64,000 nucleotides of DNA from DATNIB01 sp035604685 (GCA_035604685.1 DATNIB010000049.1:37060-101059); one strand, 5' to 3'; positions 1 through 11,335 are shown, counted from the first letter of the stretch. Notes: generated from the letters alone by a model not told the origin. Translations and numbers: made by a program.

Positions 1-1007
1 CCGACGACGTAGAACACCTGGTCGGCGCGCAGGTCGCGGACCCGGTGGCGGATCGCCGCCAGATCGGTGGCGGCGTAGCCGAAGCCGCCGTCGGACTTCT
101 GCACGATGAGGGGCAGCGGTTCCCCGTGCCGGTTGGTGAACCCCGGCGGGAACACGCACTTGGCCCCGTCGTCGACCACAAGGAGTCCGAGCGCGTCGAG
201 ATCGGCGACGACGCCCGCCAGTGCGTCGTTGTAGGTGCTCTCGCCGGCCAGATCGTCGTCGGTGAGGAGCACCCCGAGCTTGGCGTAGACGGCGTCGAAG
301 TAGGACACGCTCTGGGCGACCAACACGCGCCAGAGGCGCAAGGTCTCCGGATCGCCCGACTGCAGCAGCACCACCCGTCCCCGGCTCCGTTCGCGGAAGG
401 CCTCGTCGGCGTCGAACGACACGCGCGCCTGGCGGTAGAAGCCGGTCAGGTCCCCGAGCGAGAGCTCCTGGGCCCCCTGCTCCTCGCCGAGGTCGACCAG
501 GTGCTCGATCAGCATGCCGAACGGGGTGCCCCAGTCGCCGATGTGGTTCTGGCGCCGGACGTCGTGGCCGACGAAGGCGAGCATTCGGCACAGGGCGTCC
601 CCGATGACCGTGGTCCGCAGGTGGCCGACGTGCATCTCCTTGGCCACGTTGGGATGGGAGTAGTCGACGACCACGGTCTTGGTCACGGGAGCCAGCGCCA
701 CGCCCAGCCGCTCGTCCGCGGCCATCTCCGCCAGCTGGGCCTCGAGAAACGCCCGCGAGAACGTGAAGTTGATGAAGCCGGGTCCGCTGACCTCGACCGA
801 CTGGCACACGTCAGCCACCTCGAGTGCGGCCGCCACCTCTCGGGCCACGTCCCTCGGGTCGCGCCCCAGACGTTTGGCCAGTCCGAGCGCCCCGTTCGCC
901 TGCCGGTCGGCCCGCTCCGAGGGCCGCAGGACCGGGTCGGCGCCCGGCTCGAGCGCGCCGAAGGCCGCGCCGAGCCGCCCGCTGAGCTCCGCTGTCGGGC
1001 CGACCAT
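1..1007 (-). CDS. argS: Arginyl-tRNA synthetase, N-terminal 335 residues (cut by the window edge)
   Basis: Class I aminoacyl-tRNA synthetase that charges tRNA-Arg. Reading the minus strand from ATG at 1007 gives an N-terminal Arg-tRNA-synthetase-type domain, then VDYSHPNVAKEMHVGHLR with the HIGH-type motif HVGH at residues 126-129. Further on is DGAKCVFPPGF and, near the edge, LPLIVQKSDGGFGYAATDLA, both typical of ArgS. The frame stays open to base 1, so the rest of the catalytic core and the anticodon-binding domain lie outside. The gene diverges from acnA across 72 bases. The start is the first in-frame ATG before the conserved region; another ATG at 1014 is out of frame. Confidence 0.95.
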   Translation of the reverse strand, partial: MVGPTAELSGRLGAAFGALEPGADPVLRPSERADRQANGALGLAKRLGRDPRDVAREVAAALEVADVCQSVEVSGPGFINFTFSRAFLEAQLAEMAADERLGVALAPVTKTVVVDYSHPNVAKEMHVGHLRTTVIGDALCRMLAFVGHDVRRQNHIGDWGTPFGMLIEHLVDLGEEQGAQELSLGDLTGFYRQARVSFDADEAFRERSRGRVVLLQSGDPETLRLWRVLVAQSVSYFDAVYAKLGVLLTDDDLAGESTYNDALAGVVADLDALGLLVVDDGAKCVFPPGFTNRHGEPLPLIVQKSDGGFGYAATDLAAIRHRVRDLRADQVFYVV

Positions 1008-1079
1008 GACCCATCTTCGCACCCGGCGCGCCGCGCCCGGGGTGGGCGACCCCGAACGGGAGGGGTGCAGAATGGCGGC

Positions 1080-3748
<2,669 letters not shown>

Positions 3749-3758
<10 letters not shown>

Positions 3759-3778
3759 GCCGGCCGCCCCGGGCGGCC
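3749..3778. terminator. Overlapping GC hairpins between convergent acnA and the PIG-L gene
   Basis: GGCCGGC-TGA-GCCGGCC forms a 7-bp stem whose loop is the acnA stop codon (3756-3758). It overlaps a second stem, GGCCGCCC/GGGCGGCC (3762-3778). There is no U-tract, as is common for GC-rich actinobacterial terminators. It sits between convergent genes and could act in both directions. Confidence 0.55.
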
Positions 3779-3791
3779 ACCGGAAGGGGGC

Positions 3792-4538
3792 TCAGCCGGT
3801 CGGGACGACCCGGAAGACCTCGGCCAGCGTGCCCTCGGGTCGGCCGGCCGCCGCGGCGTTGGCCGACGCCCAGCCGCGGATCCGCTCGGCCAGCCCGTCG
3901 TTGCGGGTCCCCTGGCTCTCGTGACAGCGCAGGGCCGCCACCTTGGTCTCGAAGGTGTCGGTGATGTCGACGGCGCGGGAGTTGTCGTTCGTGGTCATCA
4001 GCCAGATCTCGGCCACGCTGTGGGGTTCGAGCCCCTCGTCGTCGATCAGCTCGGGATACGCGAACGGGTTCCGGGCGTCCGGATAGACCGCGCACACGGC
4101 GGCCTCGCCGGCCGCCAGGTGGTCCGGGTGGCTGGCGTAGATGAAGTCCCAGAACCGTTGTGGGGAGTGGGTGATCACACGCTCGGGTCGGAACCGGCGG
4201 ATCTCGCGGGTGATGTCCCGACGCAGCGCCATCGAGGGCGTCACCGCGCCGTCTGGGTGGCCGAGGAAGGTGACCTGGTGGACGCCGACCTCGGCGGCCG
4301 CGGCGCGCTGCTCGCGCTGGCGGGTCTCGGCCATCTCCTCCCTCGGTATCGAGCGATCCGATCCGCCCGCCTCCCCGTTGGTCGCGATGCAGTAGGCGAC
4401 CTCGATGCCGGCGGCGCAGAACGCCGCCACCGAACCGGCCACCCCGAAGTCGACATCGTCGGGATGCGCGGTCACGACCAGGATCCGGCGGACGCCGTCG
4501 TCGGGGGACCACAGCTCCATGGGCGCCGTCTCGCTCAT
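3792..4538 (-). CDS. PIG-L family zinc-dependent deacetylase
   Basis: A 248-residue LmbE/PIG-L fold protein, the family of N-acetylglucosaminyl deacetylases that includes MshB and Mca of mycothiol metabolism. The zinc and catalytic motif AHPDDVDFG lies near residue 22, and the later zinc-histidine motif SHPDHLAAG is present. ATG 4538 (MSETAPMELWSPDD) was chosen because the conserved core starts about 15 residues later; the open frame further upstream only overlaps the helicase gene. It lies 35 bases downstream of the helicase on the same strand and is probably cotranscribed. The substrate cannot be read from sequence: a mycothiol-S-conjugate amidase or another N-acetyl sugar deacetylase are both possible. 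Confidence 0.85.
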   Translation of the reverse strand: MSETAPMELWSPDDGVRRILVVTAHPDDVDFGVAGSVAAFCAAGIEVAYCIATNGEAGGSDRSIPREEMAETRQREQRAAAAEVGVHQVTFLGHPDGAVTPSMALRRDITREIRRFRPERVITHSPQRFWDFIYASHPDHLAAGEAAVCAVYPDARNPFAYPELIDDEGLEPHSVAEIWLMTTNDNSRAVDITDTFETKVAALRCHESQGTRNDGLAERIRGWASANAAAAGRPEGTLAEVFRVVPTG

Positions 4539-4573
4539 CGAAGAATGGGGGACCGAATCGGAACGACGGGTGG

Positions 4574-5842
4574 TTAGAGCACGCCCTCGGAGGCGTCCGG
4601 ATGCCAATGGGCCAGGTCGGCGAGGCGCGGGTCGTTGGAGAAGACCTCGACGATCGGCAGGCGCAGGCCGAGGCGGCGTTGGATCACCTCGGCCTCCACC
4701 AGCTGGTTCCACAGGAGCAGGGTCACCGCGACGCCGGTCTCCCCGGCGCGAGCGGTGCGGCCGGACCGATGGAGGTAGGCCTTGTGATCCTCCGGTGGGT
4801 CGTAGTGCATGACGATGTCCACGCCGTCGATGTGCAGGCCGCGGGCCGCCACGTCGGTGGCCACCAGCACCGGCAGCTTGCCCGAGGAGAACTGCGCCAG
4901 GGCCCGTTCCCGATTGGCCTGCCGGAGGTCGCCGTGGATGGCCGCGCAGCGGACGCCCTCCTTCTCGAGCTGTTCGACCAGGCGGTCCGCACCGCGCTTC
5001 GTACGCACGAACACGAGGGAGCGTTCCTTGGCCCGGCAGATCGCGGCCGCCACCTTCACCTTGTCCATCTGGTGCACGTTGAGGAACCGGTGCTCCATCG
5101 CCGCCACGGTCTGGGTGCTCGAGGCGACCTCGTGGAAGACCGGGTTGTTCATGTGCCGGGACACCAGACGATCGACGGCGCCGTCCAGCGTGGCCGAGAA
5201 GAGCAGGGTCTGGTGCGCGCGCTCGAGCCGCCGGAGCACCCACTCGACCTGGGGCATGAAGCCCATGTCGGCCATGCGGTCCGCCTCGTCGAGGACCAGC
5301 ACCTCGACGTCGGCGACGCTGAGCTCGCCCCGGTTCCCGAGGTCGATCAGGCGGCCGGGCGTGGCGATGACCGCATCGACGTGCTTGCGCAGGAGGGCCA
5401 CCTGCTTCTCGATGTCGGCGCCGCCGTAGACGGCGGCCACCTTCAGCCCCACCACCTCGGCCAGCGGAGCCAGGACGTCGTGGACCTGGAGGGCGAGCTC
5501 GCGGGTCGGGAGGAGGACGAGCGCCCGCGGCCGGCACGGGGCCCCGCCCTTGGGCGGCGGGTTCTGGGCGGCCGCCTCGGCGCAGCGCTGCAGCAGCGGG
5601 AGGCCGAACGCCAGCGTCTTGCCCGAGCCGGTCTTCGCCCGGCCGCAGACGTCGAGGCCCTCGAGGCCGTCGGCCACGGTCAGGGCCTGGATGGGGAAGG
5701 CGGTGGTGATGCCCTGGTCAGCTAGGGCTTTGGTCAGCTCGACGCCGATGCCCAGGGATTCGAACGTCCGGGTGGTCTCGTAGGTGTCGACGGAAGCGGG
5801 GGGATCGGGAGGTGGCTCCCGAAGAGCGCTCTGTAGGGTCAT
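4574..5842 (-). CDS. DEAD-box ATP-dependent RNA helicase
   Basis: A 422-residue superfamily 2 RNA helicase with all core motifs in order: Q-motif region TFESLGIGVELTKAL, Walker A AKTGSGKT (residues 69-76), PTRELALQV, TPGRLIDL, LDEADRMADMGF, FSATL, and the C-terminal ARGLHIDGVDIVMHYDPP plus HRSGRTARAG. It lacks a long C-terminal extension, so it resembles RhlE or a short cold-shock type helicase. The role is likely ribosome assembly or RNA unwinding in the cytoplasm. ATG 5842 (MTLQSALREPP) is the first start in frame before the Q-motif; the upstream open frame runs antisense to nothing recognisable. Confidence 0.92.
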   Translation of the reverse strand: MTLQSALREPPPDPPASVDTYETTRTFESLGIGVELTKALADQGITTAFPIQALTVADGLEGLDVCGRAKTGSGKTLAFGLPLLQRCAEAAAQNPPPKGGAPCRPRALVLLPTRELALQVHDVLAPLAEVVGLKVAAVYGGADIEKQVALLRKHVDAVIATPGRLIDLGNRGELSVADVEVLVLDEADRMADMGFMPQVEWVLRRLERAHQTLLFSATLDGAVDRLVSRHMNNPVFHEVASSTQTVAAMEHRFLNVHQMDKVKVAAAICRAKERSLVFVRTKRGADRLVEQLEKEGVRCAAIHGDLRQANRERALAQFSSGKLPVLVATDVAARGLHIDGVDIVMHYDPPEDHKAYLHRSGRTARAGETGVAVTLLLWNQLVEAEVIQRRLGLRLPIVEVFSNDPRLADLAHWHPDASEGVL

Positions 5843-5981
5843 GCGTGGCTTTCTCTGTGCGGCAGGACCCCGTTCCGCTGAGAGGGAGGACACCGGGTCC
5901 GAACGACACCGGACACGGTGCCGCCATCCCCAGGGTAACAGGGGGCGGTCTCGACCCATCGCATCGGGGTCCGCTCCGTGC

Positions 5982-6665
5982 TCAGTGGGCCCGCGGCGTC
6001 TCCCAGCGGACGACCATCGGATGGCCGGGATCATCGTTTTCGATGATGACGTCGGCGTGCCCGAGGGGGCGCTCGTTCTCCATGTACAGGCGCTGGGCCG
6101 GGAGGTAGCGCCGCTGGTAGCGGTGCTCGGCCTCCTCCACCGAACCGAACAGCGCCAGATCCCGGCGGCGCACCCGACGCAGGAGCTCACCGACGCCGAC
6201 CGAGAGGAAGATCCGAAGCTCGAAGCAGGCGAGCAGCTCGTGTCGCAGGAGAAAGACGCCGTCGAAGACCAAGACGGCGTCATCTGGAGCGACCTGCACC
6301 TCGGCCGCGATGGGCTCGTCCCGCCGATGGTCGAAGACCGCGGCCCGGTAGCGGCGGTTCCCGCCCGGTCCGAGCGGGTCCAGTAGCTCGGTGCGCAGGG
6401 CCTCGAGATCGAAGGAGTCGAAGAAGCAGCCCTCCGGCGACAGCTCGCCCCGCCGGTATCGCTCGGCGCGCGGGCGATGGAACCCGTCGATCGAGGCGCG
6501 CACGACCGTCGTCCCCCGCTCCCCCAAGGCCGCCCCCAGGCGGTCGGCGAGCGTCGTCTTGCCCGCCGCGTCCGGTCCGTCGACCGCCACCCTGACCGGA
6601 CTCGACCGCGGGACCGCTTCGATCGCGCCGATCAGGCGATCGACGAGTGCATCCGCCACCGCCAC
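5982..6665 (-). CDS. Uridine kinase-like P-loop kinase
   Basis: A 227-residue protein with Walker A GPDAAGKTT near residue 30, the substrate region ASIDGFHRPRAERYRRG, and a family-type lid region (LRRVRRRDLALFGSVEEAEHRYQRRYLPAQ, cited by its ends). This matches the phosphoribulokinase/uridine kinase group that phosphorylates uridine or a related small alcohol with ATP. It diverges from the peroxiredoxin gene, with 89 bases between the two starts. It is about 140 bases upstream of the helicase on the same strand. True uridine specificity is inferred only from family resemblance. Confidence 0.8.
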   Translation of the reverse strand: MAVADALVDRLIGAIEAVPRSSPVRVAVDGPDAAGKTTLADRLGAALGERGTTVVRASIDGFHRPRAERYRRGELSPEGCFFDSFDLEALRTELLDPLGPGGNRRYRAAVFDHRRDEPIAAEVQVAPDDAVLVFDGVFLLRHELLACFELRIFLSVGVGELLRRVRRRDLALFGSVEEAEHRYQRRYLPAQRLYMENERPLGHADVIIENDDPGHPMVVRWETPRAH

Positions 6666-6754
6666 CTCCGCCCGCGACCGCTGCCGCTCGGCTGGAGCTG
6701 CACCGCGCCGGCTGTGCCATCGTAAGGGTCATCCGAGGAGCGTCGGGAGGATCG

Positions 6755-7222
6755 ATGGCCAGACTGGAAGCGGGCGACAAGGCACCGGCGTTCACCCTGC
6801 CGGATCAGGACGGAAAGAAGGTCTCGCTCAAGGACTTGAAGGGGGCGCCGGTGGTCGTGTACTTCTACCCGGCCGACGACACGCCCGGCTGCACCAAGGA
6901 GGCCTGCCAGTTCAACGACAACCTGCGGGCGTTCGACCGGGCCGGCGTGAAGGTCCTCGGCATCTCGCCGGACGGCGCGGCCAAGCACACCCGTTTCCGG
7001 GAGAAGTACGGACTGAAGTTCCCGCTCCTCTCGGACCCCGACCACGGGGTCATGGAGGCCTACGGCGCCTGGGGGGAGAAGACCCTCTACGGCAAGAAGT
7101 CGCTCGGCGTGATCCGGTCGACGTTCCTGGTGGGCGCCACCGGCAAGATCGAGCGGGCCTGGTACAACGTGCGCGCCGACGGCCACGCCGAAAAGGTGCT
7201 GGAGCTGGTCAGGACGCTCTGA
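6755..7222 (+). CDS. bcp: Thioredoxin-dependent peroxiredoxin, BCP type
   Basis: A 155-residue thiol peroxidase of the bacterioferritin-comigratory (PrxQ) group that reduces hydroperoxides. The active-site segment YPADDTPGCTKEACQFND holds the peroxidatic C46 and, five residues on, the resolving C51, the spacing of atypical 2-Cys BCP enzymes. The C-terminal KSLGVIRSTFLV segment is also typical. GGAGG at 6746-6750 lies 4 bases before ATG 6755 and decides the start against the longer open frame. This is a leadered start, unlike many genes in this window. Downstream, 7223-7381 holds only a weak CCTGA/TCAGG inverted repeat (7241-7256). Confidence 0.93.
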   Translation: MARLEAGDKAPAFTLPDQDGKKVSLKDLKGAPVVVYFYPADDTPGCTKEACQFNDNLRAFDRAGVKVLGISPDGAAKHTRFREKYGLKFPLLSDPDHGVMEAYGAWGEKTLYGKKSLGVIRSTFLVGATGKIERAWYNVRADGHAEKVLELVRTL

Positions 7223-7381
7223 ACCGTTGCGTCACGACGGCCTGAACGCAGTCAGGTCCCGCTGGACGCGTTCGACGTCGCGATCGGGCAGACCGGCCTC
7301 AGGCGCAAGCTCGGGTCACCGCCCGACCGCGTCGACGACGTCTCCGCCGCCAATGGATGTTTCTGCACCTGGGCCGACCTT

Positions 7382-8185
7382 TCATTGCTGGTGGACCGGA
7401 CACCAAAAGCTCGTCCGACCCCCGACCTCTGTTCGCGCCAAAACGGCTCCGTCGCGCGGGCACCGCCCGTCCCGGCGACGCTCCTCCATCAGGTCCCCGG
7501 TGTGCGAACCCCCGCGGCCGATCAGGGCCTCGACGGTGCCCCGCACGCCGCGGGCCAGCCGTCGGACCTCGTCGTCGGAGAGGGCGTCACATGGCCGGAG
7601 CGGAGACAGGCCCGTCCGCCAGAGGATCTCGTCGACCAGGAGGTTCCCGAGACCGGCAAGCCGCGACTGGTCGAGCAACCGGGCCTTGAGCGGCGGACCC
7701 GGTGAGCGACGAACGGCGAGCACCGAGCGGAACTGGGTGACGCCGATCCCCCTGGCCTCGGGGCCGAGCACCGACTCGTCGGGCTCGAGCTGGGCCCGAC
7801 CGAACCGGCGGGGATCGTGCACCGCCAGCTCACCCCCCTTGTCGAACGCGATCCGCAGTCGAACCGCTCGCTCGGCGCTGGCGGGGGACGAGTACCGGAG
7901 GCGTTCGATCGCCGGTTCGCCGTCGACGACCAGGCTGCCCGTCATCCCGAAGCGAAGCCCGAGGACGGGTCCGCGGGTCTCGGCTGCGGCGGCGGCCGAC
8001 GTGTCGATCAGGAGCAGCTTCCCCCGCCGGCGGACGTCGGTGACGCGGCAGCCGACCAGTTCGTCGAGGGAGGACCGGGTCGGAGAGACGACGCGCGGGT
8101 CGACCACCACCACCCGGCTGATCCTTCGACCGAGGACCGCCGCCGCGGCCTCTCGGTACCGCTCGACCTCGATGAGTTCGGGCAC
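7382..8185 (-). CDS. Fpg/Nei-family DNA glycosylase
   Basis: Base-excision repair glycosylase/AP lyase for oxidised bases. The 267-residue product begins MPELIEVE, where the Pro after Met is the nucleophile and the following Glu is catalytic. Other family features are RRGKLLL (DNA-binding lysine), HDPRRFG, and the helix-two-turn-helix segment RLAGLGNLLVDEILWR. The C-terminal zinc finger reads CPRDGAVLARTEVGGRTSFWC followed by PVH; the second ligand position is Asp rather than Cys and the last is His, a variant ligand set. The start is GTG at 8185. Whether it prefers 8-oxoG or oxidised pyrimidines cannot be decided here. Confidence 0.9.
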   Translation of the reverse strand: MPELIEVERYREAAAAVLGRRISRVVVVDPRVVSPTRSSLDELVGCRVTDVRRRGKLLLIDTSAAAAAETRGPVLGLRFGMTGSLVVDGEPAIERLRYSSPASAERAVRLRIAFDKGGELAVHDPRRFGRAQLEPDESVLGPEARGIGVTQFRSVLAVRRSPGPPLKARLLDQSRLAGLGNLLVDEILWRTGLSPLRPCDALSDDEVRRLARGVRGTVEALIGRGGSHTGDLMEERRRDGRCPRDGAVLARTEVGGRTSFWCPVHQQ

Positions 8186-8247
8186 GCCGGGACCGTACCG
8201 GCCGGGGCCGGGCGGGGGCCTCTCACTCCCCCCGTTCGGTCTCTGGA

Positions 8248-8253
8248 TAGGGT
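8248..8253 (+). promoter_or_regulatory. -10 element for a probable leaderless mRNA (F420 beta-subunit gene)
   Basis: TAGGGT ends exactly 6 bases before ATG 8260, and no Shine-Dalgarno sequence lies between. With normal -10 to +1 spacing the A of ATG would be the transcript's first base. Confidence 0.5.
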
Positions 8254-8259
8254 GACGCC

Positions 8260-9384
8260 ATGCCTCCCGAGAAGCCGCACTGGGCCGACCTGTACAACGA
8301 GGTGGTGACCTCGGGGCTCTGCACGGGATGCTCCGCCTGCATCGTCGTGTGCCCCTACGACGTCCTCAAGTACGACGACGAGGGGGGCCGGTACAAGCCG
8401 TTCCACATCGACGCCGACGGCGGGGAGAAGGACTGCACCCACGGCGTGAAGGGCTGCACCCTGTGCACCAGGGCCTGCCCGCGTTTTCGGACATGGGAGC
8501 CCGAGATCGACACCTTCTTGTTCGGGCGCGAACGCACCGTCGACGAGGTGGACGGGATCTCGAAGGACATCGTCCTCGTGCGGGCCACCGACCCGGACAT
8601 GCAGGCCGTCGGCCAGGACGGCGGGTTCGTCTCGGCCCTCCTCATCTGGGCCCTGGAGCACGACGTCATCGACGCCGCGCTCGTCTCGGCCCTCGAGGGC
8701 GACGGCACCACCTGGAAGGCGATCCCGGGCGTGGTCCGCACCCGGGAAGAGGTGCTGGCCACTGCCGGGTCGCGCTACACCTACTCGGCCAACCCGCTGG
8801 CCTACGCGCAGGCCATCGAGGGGGGCGCCGAGCGCATCGCCCTCGTCGGCATGGGGTGCCAGGCCTCTGCGCCGCCCATCATGTCGGCCCGCAAGGCGGG
8901 CAAGGTGGCCCGCCGCTTCGTGCTCTCCATCGGGCTCATGTGCTCGAAGACCTTCGACGACGCGATCTTCCCGGAGCTCTTCGAGGCCCGGTACGGGCTG
9001 GCCCGGGAGAACATCGCCAAGATGAACATCAAGGGGGTCTTCCAGGTCTGGATGCGCGACGGCTCCTACCACGAGGTCCCGTTGAAGGAAGCCCACGAGT
9101 GGACACGCGAGGGCTGCAAGGCGTGCCCCGACTTCGCGGCGGAACACGCGGACATCTCGACCGGGGGGATCGGCGCCTTCAACGACTGGACGCTCACCAT
9201 GATCCGCACCGAGCGCGGCCGGGAGCTCTTCGACGCCATGGTGGAGGGCGGCGCGGTGACGGTCCGCTCCATCGACGAGGACCCCGGTGCGGTGGCGTTG
9301 CTCCGTCGGCTCAGCCGGGTCAGCCGTCGCCGCTGGCCGGCCACCGCCGTGCCCATGCCCGGCCGGATACCCGCTCCCGCCTGA
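8260..9384 (+). CDS. Coenzyme F420 hydrogenase/dehydrogenase beta-subunit family Fe-S protein
   Basis: A 374-residue FrhB/FdhB-type protein. The N-terminus carries two ferredoxin-like cysteine clusters: CTGCSACIVVCPYDVLKY, then CTLCTRACPRF. The central domain has GQDGGFVSALLIWALE and VGMGCQASAPPIMSARKAG, and a later cysteine motif GCKACPDFAAEHADIS, all typical of the FrhB N and C domains. FrhB proteins hold FAD and Fe-S clusters and pass electrons to or from F420 or ferredoxin. No hydrogenase or formate dehydrogenase partner is next to it, so the redox partner is unknown. It converges on udgB. Confidence 0.88.
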   Translation: MPPEKPHWADLYNEVVTSGLCTGCSACIVVCPYDVLKYDDEGGRYKPFHIDADGGEKDCTHGVKGCTLCTRACPRFRTWEPEIDTFLFGRERTVDEVDGISKDIVLVRATDPDMQAVGQDGGFVSALLIWALEHDVIDAALVSALEGDGTTWKAIPGVVRTREEVLATAGSRYTYSANPLAYAQAIEGGAERIALVGMGCQASAPPIMSARKAGKVARRFVLSIGLMCSKTFDDAIFPELFEARYGLARENIAKMNIKGVFQVWMRDGSYHEVPLKEAHEWTREGCKACPDFAAEHADISTGGIGAFNDWTLTMIRTERGRELFDAMVEGGAVTVRSIDEDPGAVALLRRLSRVSRRRWPATAVPMPGRIPAPA

Positions 9385-9400
9385 CCGAACGGCTCAGGCG
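9378..9400. terminator. Hairpin spanning both stop codons of a convergent pair
   Basis: CGCCTGA (9378-9384) pairs perfectly with TCAGGCG (9394-9400), and CCG/CGG pairs inside the loop. The stem contains the stop of the F420-family gene (9382-9384) and the udgB stop (9394-9396). Confidence 0.55.
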
Positions 9401-10074
9401 CCGAGTTGGCGCGCCCGCGCGAACACGGCGTCGAACATCGGCTGGGTCAGGGTCCCGGTAAAGGTGTTCTGCTGGCTCGGGTGATAGGAGCAGAGCAGGG
9501 TCGCGCCGGGCAGCGCATGCTCGGCCAGGTGTGCGAAGTGGGGCCGGGGCCGCAGGTCCAAGAGGGTCGCGATCGCCGCGGTGGCGAACTGCCCGAGCGC
9601 CACGATCACCCGGCACTGCGTGAGCGCCGCCAGCTCCCGCTCGAGATACGGTCGGCACGCCTCGCGCTCGGCCGGCGTCGGGCGGTTGGCGGGCGGGGCG
9701 CACCGGACGGCCGCGGTCACCCAACACCCGTCGAGCTGCAGCCCGTCGTCGCGCTCGGTGCTCGTCGGCTGGTTGGCGTAGCCGGCGCGGAAGAGCGCGC
9801 CGTAGAGCCAGTCGCCCGAACGGTCCCCGGTGAACACGCGCCCGGTTCGGTTCCCGCCGTGCGCGGCGGGCGCGAGTCCCACCACCACGAGGCGCGCCCG
9901 GGGGTCCCCGAAGCCGGCGACGGGTCGGCCCCAGTAGATCTGATCGGCGAACGACGCCCGGGGCGCGTGCGCCACCGACTCTCGCCAGGCGACCAGTCGC
10001 GGGCAGCGCCGACACGCCTCGATCTCAACCCGTAGCGCCTCGAGCACGCCCGGTTCGGGTTCGAGCCGGCCCAT
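9394..10074 (-). CDS. udgB: Uracil-DNA glycosylase, family 5 (UdgB)
   Basis: Removes uracil and other deaminated bases from DNA. Family-5 signatures are clear: GLAPAAHGGNRTGRVFTGD (motif A), CSYHPSQQNTFTG (motif B), and N-terminal CRRCPRLVAWRE, which with WVTAAVRCAPP supplies cysteines for the [4Fe-4S] cluster. From ATG 10074 (MGRLEPEPG) the product is 226 residues. An upstream in-frame start at 10107 would add 11 residues. It diverges from the phosphatase-like/DUF3090/SCO1664 operon. Confidence 0.92.
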   Translation of the reverse strand: MGRLEPEPGVLEALRVEIEACRRCPRLVAWRESVAHAPRASFADQIYWGRPVAGFGDPRARLVVVGLAPAAHGGNRTGRVFTGDRSGDWLYGALFRAGYANQPTSTERDDGLQLDGCWVTAAVRCAPPANRPTPAEREACRPYLERELAALTQCRVIVALGQFATAAIATLLDLRPRPHFAHLAEHALPGATLLCSYHPSQQNTFTGTLTQPMFDAVFARARQLGA

Positions 10075-10220
10075 CGGCGCAGCGTACGATGTCGCCGGTG
10101 TCCCCACCCAGGAGCTCCACCTTCGCTCGCGGGCCGGCCCGCGGCGCGAGGACGAGGGCCGTCGATCGGAGCGCCCCGCGCGCGGCGACGCGCCGGCGGG
10201 GGGCGCCCCCCAATATCACC

Positions 10221-10838
10221 GTGGCGCTGCTCGTCCGGCACGGCAAGACGCCGACCACCGGCAAGGAGCTCCCCGGTCACGCCGCCGGTCTCCACCTGGC
10301 CGACGAGGGACGGGCCCAGGCGGAGCGGGCGGCGGAGCGCATCGCCGCCCTGGAGCGCCGCCCGGTGGCTGTCTACGCCTCGCCCCTCGAACGCACCCGC
10401 GAGACCGCGGCGCCGATCGCCCGCGCCCTCGGGTTGCGGGTGCGGACCGAGCACGGCCTCATCGATTCGGACACCGGCGACTGGACGGGGTCGCGCCTCA
10501 GCCGTGTCGCGAGGAAGCCGGAGTGGGCCCGGGTGGCCCGCTGGCCGGCCGGCTTTCGCTTCCCGGGTGGGGAGTCCTTCGCCGAGGTGGCGGCCCGGGC
10601 CAACGACACGATGGTCCGGCTGGCGGCCGCCCACCCCGGAGGGACCTTCGTCGCCGTCTCGCACGCAGACACCATCAAGCTCCTGGTGGCGACCGCCGCG
10701 GGCGTGCCGCTCGACCTGTTCCAGCGCATCGTGATCTCCCCCTGCTCGGTCTCCGCGCTGGCCTTCTTCGCCGGGGGGCCCCCGGTCGTGCTGTGCGTCA
10801 ACTCGACGGCCACCCTCTCGGAGCTGGCCATCTCATGA
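10221..10838 (+). CDS. Histidine phosphatase-fold protein, MSMEG_4193 (putative phosphomutase) family
   Basis: A 205-residue phosphoglycerate-mutase-fold protein. The catalytic RHG motif is in ALLVRHGKTPTTG at the N-terminus, then YASPLERTRETAAPIA, the GLIDSDTGDWTG segment, and the second catalytic histidine in FVAVSHADTIKLLVA. It is the first gene of a coupled trio with DUF3090 and SCO1664, an order I recognise from many Actinobacteria. GTG 10221 was chosen because RHG normally lies within the first ten residues. A -10-like TACGAT (10085-10090) followed 7 bases later by in-frame GTG 10098 allows a version with a 41-residue basic, disordered N-terminus. The substrate is unknown. Confidence 0.85.
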   Translation: MALLVRHGKTPTTGKELPGHAAGLHLADEGRAQAERAAERIAALERRPVAVYASPLERTRETAAPIARALGLRVRTEHGLIDSDTGDWTGSRLSRVARKPEWARVARWPAGFRFPGGESFAEVAARANDTMVRLAAAHPGGTFVAVSHADTIKLLVATAAGVPLDLFQRIVISPCSVSALAFFAGGPPVVLCVNSTATLSELAIS

Positions 10839-11335
10839 GCGAAGAACGGGACCTCCCCCGCCCAGACCGCTTCACCGTGGGCGCGCTGGGCGAGCCCGGC
10901 GACCGGGTGTTCCTGCTGCAGTGCCAGCAGGGCACGGAGCGGCTGACCGTGAAGGTCGAGAAGCAGCAGGTCGCCGTCCTCGCCAGCTATCTCGCCCGGA
11001 TCGTGCGCGAGCTCGGCCAGCCCGGCAGCCTCCCCGAGGACGCGTTCGAAGAGGACGCCGAGGCGGAGTGGGTCGTGCGCACGATCGGCGTGTCCTTCGA
11101 CGAGGACGACAACCGGGTGGTCATCGTGTTGGAGGAGCAGGCCGAGGAGGACGAGGAGGAGAGCGGCCAGGTGGCGCGGGTCTCCCTCTCGCTGGAGCAG
11201 GCGGCCGCCTTCGCCATCCGGGCCACCGCGCTGGTCGAGGCCGGCCGGCCGCCGTGCCCGCTCTGCGGTCTCCCGCTCGACCCCTCGGGTCACGACTGTC
11301 CGCGCACGAACGGTCACCGCCCCCCGGCATCGTGA
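10835..11335 (+). CDS. DUF3090 family protein with C-terminal zinc ribbon
   Basis: A 166-residue protein of an actinobacterial family without assigned function. The N-terminal part (RFTVGALGEPGDRVFLLQ) and the acidic middle (EEQAEEDEEES) match DUF3090. The C-terminus ends CPLCGLPLDPSGHDCPR, a compact CxxC...H..C zinc-ribbon-like motif. ATG 10835 overlaps the previous stop as ATGA, and its own stop overlaps the next GTG as GTGA. It is therefore translated in step with the phosphatase-like and kinase-like partners. It may be an adaptor or substrate-binding piece, but that is inference from position. Confidence 0.85.
   Translation: MSEERDLPRPDRFTVGALGEPGDRVFLLQCQQGTERLTVKVEKQQVAVLASYLARIVRELGQPGSLPEDAFEEDAEAEWVVRTIGVSFDEDDNRVVIVLEEQAEEDEEESGQVARVSLSLEQAAAFAIRATALVEAGRPPCPLCGLPLDPSGHDCPRTNGHRPPAS

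Noticed and set aside
45..1079. In-frame 5' extension of acnA
   Set aside because: It is the antisense shadow of argS, which has clear catalytic motifs; the aconitase family starts at ATG 1080.
7223..7381. Possible small gene or tRNA between prx and the Fpg/Nei gene
   Set aside because: No cloverleaf or conserved frame could be made out; only a weak 5-bp inverted repeat.
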